Position numbers and translations under genes: made by a program. 18,607 bases of DNA from Bordetella parapertussis (GTDB lineage: Bacteria; Pseudomonadota; Gammaproteobacteria; Burkholderiales; CAIKXV01). The number at the start of each line of letters is the position of its first letter. Position 1 is the first letter of the stretch. Below the pieces are notes generated by a model. The model ran no database searches. It was not told the DNA's origin and was given only the letters and a program-made list of their open reading frames with translations. The DNA lies in contig CAMDXD010000021.1 in the NCBI GenBank assembly GCA_945877995.1, positions 1-18,607 on the forward strand, written 5' to 3'. Shown here piece by piece: positions 14,542 through 18,607 of this stretch.

Positions 14542-15966
14542 CTACTCGATCGCCTTGACGATGTCCTCGACGACCTTCTTGGCGTCGCCGAAGACCATCA
14601 TCGTCTTGTCCATGTAGAAGAGTTCGTTGTCCAGGCCGGCGTAACCGGCGGCCATCGAGCGCTTGTTCACGATGATGGTGCGCGCCTTGTAGGCATCGAG
14701 GATCGGCATGCCGTAGATCGGCGTGCCCTTCACCAGCGCAGCCGGGTTCACCACGTCGTTGGCGCCAAGCACCATCACCACGTCGGTCTGGCCGAAGTCG
14801 CTGTTGATGTCCTCCATCTCGACGACCTGGTCATACGGCACCTCGGCCTCGGCCAGCAGCACGTTCATGTGCCCGGGCATGCGGCCGGCCACCGGGTGGA
14901 TCGCGTAGCGCACCGTGATGCCCTTGGCCTGCAGCTTGTGCGCCATCTCCTTCACCGCATGCTGGGCACGCGCCACCGCCAGGCCGTAGCCCGGGACGAT
15001 GATCACGCTGTCGGCGTTCGACAGCATGAACGCGACGTCATCGGCGCTGCCGCTCTTCACCGAGCGCTGCTCTGCGGAGACTGCAGCGGCGCCGCCTTCC
15101 TGGCCGAATCCGCCCAGGATCACGTTGAAGAACGACCGGTTCATCGCCTTGCACATGATGTAGGACAGGATCGCCCCGCTGGACCCGACCAGCGACCCGG
15201 CAATGATCAGCATCGAGTTGTTCAGCGAGAAGCCGATGCCTGCCGCCGCCCAGCCGGAGTAGCTGTTGAGCATCGACACCACCACCGGCATGTCGGCGCC
15301 GCCGATCGGGATGATGATCAGCACGCCGAGCACGAAGGCGATCGCCAGCATCGCCCAGAACGGCGTCCAGTCCTGGGTGACCACGAACGCGATGCCGAAG
15401 CCGAACATGGCGATCGCCAGCGCCAGGTTGAGCATGTGCTGGCCCTTGAACTGCACAGGCGCGCCCTGGAACAGCCGGAACTTGTACTTGCCCGACAGCT
15501 TGCCGAATGCGATCACCGAACCCGAGAAGGTGATCGCGCCGACGAAGGCACCGATGAACAGTTCGATCCGGTTGCCGATCGGGATCGGCTGGCCGCGGGT
15601 CACCAGGCCGAGCGCCCAGGGCTCGGCGACCGTTGCCACGGCGATGAATACCGCAGCCAGGCCGATCATCGAGTGCATGAAGGCGACCAGTTCCGGCATC
15701 TTGGTCATCTCGACGCGCTTGGCCATCACCGCGCCGAGCGTGCCGCCGACCGCGACGCCGCCGATCACGTACAGCATGCCGGTGGTCGCCGACTGCCCGG
15801 CAAGCTTGTAGATCAGCCCGACGGTGGTCAGCGCGGCAATCGCCATGCCGACCATGCCGAACAGGTTGCCCAGCCGCGACGTCGTCGGGTGGGAGAGGCC
15901 CTTGAGCGCCTGGATGAAGCAGACCGAGGCGACCAGGTAGAGGAGGACGACGAGATTCATGCTCAT
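14542..15966 (-). CDS. pntB: NAD(P) transhydrogenase beta subunit
   Basis: 474 residues, close to E. coli PntB (462). It holds the membrane domain II part (about 1-270, many hydrophobic helices beginning LVVLLYLVASVCFIQALKGL) and the NADP(H)-binding domain III at the C-terminus. Domain III shows GYGLAVARAQHAVKEM starting at Gly326, then HPVAGRMPGHMNVLLAEA and GANDVVNPAA. With the alpha subunits it couples proton entry to hydride transfer from NADH to NADP+. The ATG at 15966 overlaps the pntAB stop as ATGA and has GGGAG 7 nt upstream; a second ATG two codons later is possible. It is the last gene of the operon and converges on sseA across a hairpin. Confidence 0.95.
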   Translation of the reverse strand: MSMNLVVLLYLVASVCFIQALKGLSHPTTSRLGNLFGMVGMAIAALTTVGLIYKLAGQSATTGMLYVIGGVAVGGTLGAVMAKRVEMTKMPELVAFMHSMIGLAAVFIAVATVAEPWALGLVTRGQPIPIGNRIELFIGAFVGAITFSGSVIAFGKLSGKYKFRLFQGAPVQFKGQHMLNLALAIAMFGFGIAFVVTQDWTPFWAMLAIAFVLGVLIIIPIGGADMPVVVSMLNSYSGWAAAGIGFSLNNSMLIIAGSLVGSSGAILSYIMCKAMNRSFFNVILGGFGQEGGAAAVSAEQRSVKSGSADDVAFMLSNADSVIIVPGYGLAVARAQHAVKEMAHKLQAKGITVRYAIHPVAGRMPGHMNVLLAEAEVPYDQVVEMEDINSDFGQTDVVMVLGANDVVNPAALVKGTPIYGMPILDAYKARTIIVNKRSMAAGYAGLDNELFYMDKTMMVFGDAKKVVEDIVKAIE

Positions 15967-16280
15967 GCGTGGTCTCCCGCGGCTTTGCGCGGCTCTTTCT
16001 TCTTGAACATCTCGAGCATCCGGCGCGTGACGAGGAAGCCGCCGAACACGTTCACCGCGGCCAGTGCGACGGCAAGCACGCCCATCGTCTTGCCCAGCGG
16101 GGTCTCGGTCAGCGCGGCGGCGAGCATCGCGCCGACGATGACGATCGCGGAGATCGCGTTGGTTACGGCCATCAATGGCGTATGCAGCGCGGGGGTCACG
16201 TTCCAGACCACGTGGAAGCCCACGTAGATGGCGAGCACGAAGATGATCAGGTTTGTGATGGTCGGGTCGACGAGTTCCAT
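15963..16280 (-). CDS. pntAB: NAD(P) transhydrogenase alpha subunit 2 (small membrane subunit)
   Basis: 105 residues with three to four hydrophobic helices (ITNLIIFVLAIYVGFHVVW, then AISAIVIVGAMLAAAL and MGVLAVALAAVNVFGGFLV). It corresponds to the membrane part that is fused to the NAD-binding domain in E. coli PntA; here it is a separate protein, as in Rhodospirillum-type enzymes. VTPALHTPLMAVTNAISAIV is the conserved signature. It helps form the proton channel with PntB. The ATG at 16280 has GAGAG about 5 nt upstream. The gene lies 20 nt after pntAA and overlaps pntB by 4 nt, so the three genes form one operon. Confidence 0.94.
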   Translation of the reverse strand: MELVDPTITNLIIFVLAIYVGFHVVWNVTPALHTPLMAVTNAISAIVIVGAMLAAALTETPLGKTMGVLAVALAAVNVFGGFLVTRRMLEMFKKKEPRKAAGDHA

Positions 16281-16300
16281 GGCCGCTCTCTCTTTCGAGG

Positions 16301-17431
16301 TTATTGCTTGCGCACGAGTTCGCCGCCATGGCACACGAGGGTGCCGGCGACGAGATCGTCTTCGCGGTTGAGGTTGAACTGCCCGGTCTTGTTGTCGAGC
16401 ATCAGCGCCAGGAAGGTCATCAGGTTGCGGGCGTAGAGCGCGCTGGAGTCGGTCGGCACCAGCGCCGGGATGTTGGTCTCGCCGACCAGCTTCACGCCGT
16501 GCGACACCACCGTCTCGCCGGCCTTGGAGCCCTCGACGTTGCCACCCTGCTCGACGGCCATGTCGACGATCACCGAACCCGGCTTCATCGACTTCACCAT
16601 CGCGTCGGTGACCAGCACCGGCGCCTTGCGGCCCGGGATCAGCGCCGTCGTGATCACGATGTCGGCCAGCGCGATGCGCTTGGCGACTTCGGCCGCCTGG
16701 CGCGCCATCCACGAAGCCGGCATCGGCCGTGCGTAGCCGCCGACCCCCTGGGCGATCTCGCGCTCTTCGTCGGTCTCGTACGGCACGTCGATGAACTTTG
16801 CGCCGAGCGACTCGATCTGCTCCTTCACAGCCGGGCGCACATCGGACGCCTCTATCACCGCCCCCAACCGCTTGGCGGTCGCGATGGCCTGCAGGCCGGC
16901 GACGCCGGCGCCCAGGATCACCATGCGCGCGGCCTTCACCGTCCCGGCCGCGGTCATCAGCATCGGCATGATGCGGCCGTAGGTGTCGGCGCCCAGGATC
17001 ACCGCCTTGTAGCCGGCGATGTTGGCCTGCGAGGACAGCACGTCCATCGACTGCGCACGCGACGTGCGCGGCAGCAACTCCATCGCGAACGCGGTGACGC
17101 CCTGCCCGGCAAGGGCCTCGATGCCGGCGGCATCGTATGGCGCCAGCAGGCCGATCAGGACGGTACCTGCCTTCAGCGCGGAAACTTCTTCCGGAAGCGG
17201 CGAGCGGACCTTCAGGATCAGCTCGGCCTGACCGTAGATCGAAGCGGCATCGGCCACGACCGTGGCGCCCGCAGCGACGTAGTCGGCGTCGGGAAAATTG
17301 GCGCCGGCCCCGGCACCGGCCTGCACGAACACGGCGTTCTGGCCGCCCGCGCAGTATTTCTTCACGGTCTCGGGAGTTGCTGCGACCCGCATCTCGCCGG
17401 GTCTAAGTTCAGTGGGAATGCCGATCTTCAT
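16301..17431 (-). CDS. pntAA: NAD(P) transhydrogenase alpha subunit 1 (NAD(H)-binding)
   Basis: 376 residues forming soluble domain I, related to alanine dehydrogenase. It starts MKIGIPTELRPGEMRVAATP, a signature of the AlaDH/PNT N-terminal region. ELLPRTSRAQSMDVLSSQAN (118-137) includes the mobile RTSRAQ region near the nucleotide. The Rossmann fold follows with GAGVAG (174-179) and acidic Asp197, which selects NAD(H). It takes hydride from NADH in the cytosol and passes it to PntB domain III. The ATG at 17431 has AAGGA about 9 nt upstream. It is the first gene of the pnt operon, divergent from mutL, with a consensus TATAAT at 17503-17508 on its strand. Confidence 0.95.
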   Translation of the reverse strand: MKIGIPTELRPGEMRVAATPETVKKYCAGGQNAVFVQAGAGAGANFPDADYVAAGATVVADAASIYGQAELILKVRSPLPEEVSALKAGTVLIGLLAPYDAAGIEALAGQGVTAFAMELLPRTSRAQSMDVLSSQANIAGYKAVILGADTYGRIMPMLMTAAGTVKAARMVILGAGVAGLQAIATAKRLGAVIEASDVRPAVKEQIESLGAKFIDVPYETDEEREIAQGVGGYARPMPASWMARQAAEVAKRIALADIVITTALIPGRKAPVLVTDAMVKSMKPGSVIVDMAVEQGGNVEGSKAGETVVSHGVKLVGETNIPALVPTDSSALYARNLMTFLALMLDNKTGQFNLNREDDLVAGTLVCHGGELVRKQ

Positions 17432-17502
17432 TGCAAGAGGTCCTTCTCCACGCCAGGCAGCGGTTATGGTGGTGTCGGCCGACGCCGGCCAAAAAACCTC
17501 GA

Positions 17503-17508
17503 ATTATA
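17503..17508 (-). promoter_or_regulatory. Candidate -10 box for the pnt operon
   Basis: The minus strand reads TATAAT inside an AT-rich island (TTGAATATAATTCGA, itself close to an inverted repeat). A poor -35 (CTGGCC, three of six) lies 17 nt upstream. The start would be near 17496, giving a leader of about 65 nt that contains a small hairpin (17477-17490, arms GGCCG/CGGCC). Confidence 0.5.
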
Positions 17509-17585
17509 TTCAAAACTCGCGGGCAGGCCAGACCTTCTTTATGCCAGGCGGCGGCGGCGGGGCACGGATCGGGTGGCTGCACCCC

Positions 17586-17591
17586 TATAAT
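17586..17591 (+). promoter_or_regulatory. Consensus -10 box directly before mutL
   Basis: TATAAT lies only 8 nt before the mutL ATG at 17600. With the usual 6-8 nt from -10 to +1, the transcript would begin at or 1-2 nt before the start codon, leaving no room for a ribosome-binding site. The -35 position has no recognisable hexamer (CACGGA at 17 nt spacing). Confidence 0.5.
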
Positions 17592-17599
17592 CCCGCTCC

Positions 17600-18607
17600 A
17601 TGTCCCCGACGGATCCAGCGGCAAAACCCGTGGTGCGCATCCATGCGCTGCCCGACCTGCTGATCAGCCAGATCGCGGCCGGCGAGGTGATCGAGCGTCC
17701 GGCCTCCGCCCTGAAGGAATTGCTCGAGAACGCGATCGATGCCGGGGCGACCGAACTGGCGATCGAACTGGACGCCGGCGGCACGCGCCGGATCGCGGTG
17801 ACCGACAATGGCCACGGCATCGACAGGGACGACCTCGCGCTGGCACTGACCCGCCATGCGACGAGCAAGATCGCGGCGCTCGAAGACCTGGAATCGGTGG
17901 CCAGCCTCGGCTTTCGCGGCGAGGCGCTGGCCTCGATCGCATCGGTGGCCGACCTGACGCTGGCCAGCCGGACCGCTGATTCGCGCCATGGCTGGCGCAT
18001 CGGCCACATGGGCGCGACTGGTGCAGGCAGCGATGCCGGCGCCCGCATCGGCCCGGCGGCAATCGCACCGGGGACCCGGATCGAGGCGCTCGACCTGTTC
18101 TTCAACACGCCGGCCCGCAAGCGCTTCCTGAAGTCGGGGCAGACCGAATACGCGCACTGCGAGGAGGCGGTACACCGCATCGCGCTCGCCCATCATGCGG
18201 TCGGCTTCCGCCTGTCCCACAACGGCAAGCCGATGCTGCGCCTGCCGCCACAGGATCGCGCGGCGCGCATCGTCGCGCTGCTGGGCAGCGATTTCGCCGA
18301 TGCCGCACTGCCGGTCGAGGAGGATATCGGGCACCTGGCGATCAGCGGCGCGATCGCGCAGCCCGCCTACTCGCGGGCCTCGCGCGATGCCCAGTATCTG
18401 TTCGTCAACGGCCGGTTCGTGCGCGACAAGCTGCTCTCGCATGCGGTGCGCGCCGCCTACCGCGACGTGCTGCACCACCAGCGCCATCCCGCGTTCGCGC
18501 TCTACGTCAGCATCGATCCGCGCGCCGTCGACGTGAACGTGCATCCGACGAAGATCGAGGTGCGCTTTCGCGAGTCGCAGGCGGTGCACCAGTTCGTGCT
18601 GCATGCG
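17600..18607 (+). CDS. mutL: DNA mismatch repair protein MutL, N-terminal part (3' end cut by window)
   Basis: 336 codons are present and the frame stays open to the last base. MutL is the ATPase that links MutS mismatch recognition to strand incision. The GHKL ATPase motifs are all visible: QIAAGEVIERPASALKELLE with Glu43, NAIDAGAT, DNGHGI (69-74), TRHATSKI (84-91), LGFRGEALASI (103-113) and GTRIEALDLFFNTPARKRFL (158-177). The transducer domain follows, with YLFVNGRFVRD and VDVNVHPTKIEVRF. The linker and C-terminal dimerisation domain lie outside the window. A small Gly/Ala-rich loop (about 137-150) is typical of a variable region. The ATG at 17600 has no ribosome-binding site; a GTG at 17630 would remove ten non-conserved residues and is the alternative start. 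Divergent from pntAA. Confidence 0.95.
   Translation, partial: MSPTDPAAKPVVRIHALPDLLISQIAAGEVIERPASALKELLENAIDAGATELAIELDAGGTRRIAVTDNGHGIDRDDLALALTRHATSKIAALEDLESVASLGFRGEALASIASVADLTLASRTADSRHGWRIGHMGATGAGSDAGARIGPAAIAPGTRIEALDLFFNTPARKRFLKSGQTEYAHCEEAVHRIALAHHAVGFRLSHNGKPMLRLPPQDRAARIVALLGSDFADAALPVEEDIGHLAISGAIAQPAYSRASRDAQYLFVNGRFVRDKLLSHAVRAAYRDVLHHQRHPAFALYVSIDPRAVDVNVHPTKIEVRFRESQAVHQFVLHA

Noticed and set aside
14869..16227. Long plus-strand open frame opposite pntB and pntAB
   Set aside because: The composition is His/Asp/Arg/Gln-rich and is explained by the reverse complement of hydrophobic pntB codons. No domain and no ribosome-binding site.
17477..17500. GGCCG-ACGC-CGGCC hairpin followed by six A on the plus strand as a terminator
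   Set aside because: The run is A on the plus strand, and on the minus strand the T-run comes before the stem, so neither strand has the hairpin-then-T order. It lies in the pntAA leader and may be only a small stem.
1..18607. Mobile elements, CRISPR, tRNA genes, toxin-antitoxin or defence systems
   Set aside because: No terminal repeats, transposase or integrase frames, regularly spaced repeats, tRNA-like cloverleaf or small paired ORFs were seen. Every main frame belongs to a known housekeeping or transport family.

Overview
The window is ordinary-looking, high-GC, densely packed proteobacterial chromosome. Gene content and order point to a betaproteobacterium, probably Burkholderiales or a close relative. 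The main clues are an xseB-ispA-dxs operon flanked by a divergent Rieske-oxygenase-type gene, a three-subunit pntAA-pntAB-pntB transhydrogenase, and a NodT-type lipoprotein outer-membrane channel. This is inferred by eye from protein families; no search was run. I see no tRNA, rRNA, CRISPR array, insertion sequence or integrase.

Layout. (1) 1-6246, plus strand: a tripartite RND drug-efflux operon made of the C-terminal part of a TetR/CecR-type repressor, a NodT outer-membrane lipoprotein, a periplasmic adaptor and an AcrB-like pump. All three junctions are 4-nt ATGA stop/start overlaps. (2) 6294-6743, minus: a two-CBS-domain protein with its own TATAAT box, convergent with the pump gene. (3) 12114 down to 6896, minus: xseB-ispA-dxs-folE-ribBA, which joins isoprenoid precursor supply (Dxs, IspA) to the first steps of folate (FolE) and riboflavin (RibBA) synthesis. 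(4) 12342-13562, plus, divergent from xseB: a shortened in-frame remnant of a Rieske ring-hydroxylating oxygenase, followed by an EamA/DMT permease. (5) 13621-14487, plus: a two-domain 3-mercaptopyruvate-type sulfurtransferase. A hairpin separates it from (6) 17431 down to 14542, minus: the proton-translocating NAD(P) transhydrogenase operon pntAA-pntAB-pntB. (7) 17600-18607, plus: the first 336 codons of mutL, divergent from pnt and cut by the window end.

How they work together. The efflux operon is a self-contained export machine, probably controlled by its own first gene. The minus-strand biosynthetic operon draws on pyruvate/glyceraldehyde-3-phosphate (Dxs), GTP (FolE and RibBA) and ribulose-5-phosphate (RibBA). 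PntAAB-PntB uses the proton gradient to make NADPH, which the MEP and folate pathways consume; this metabolic link is an inference. There is no stretch over 300 bases without a gene.

I did not find a convincing new multi-gene system. The points most worth a second look are the Rieske gene that has lost its catalytic middle but kept frame, start and a strong ribosome-binding site; substitutions at normally conserved positions in the RibB half of RibBA; and a consensus TATAAT only 8 nt before the mutL ATG, which suggests a leaderless message.
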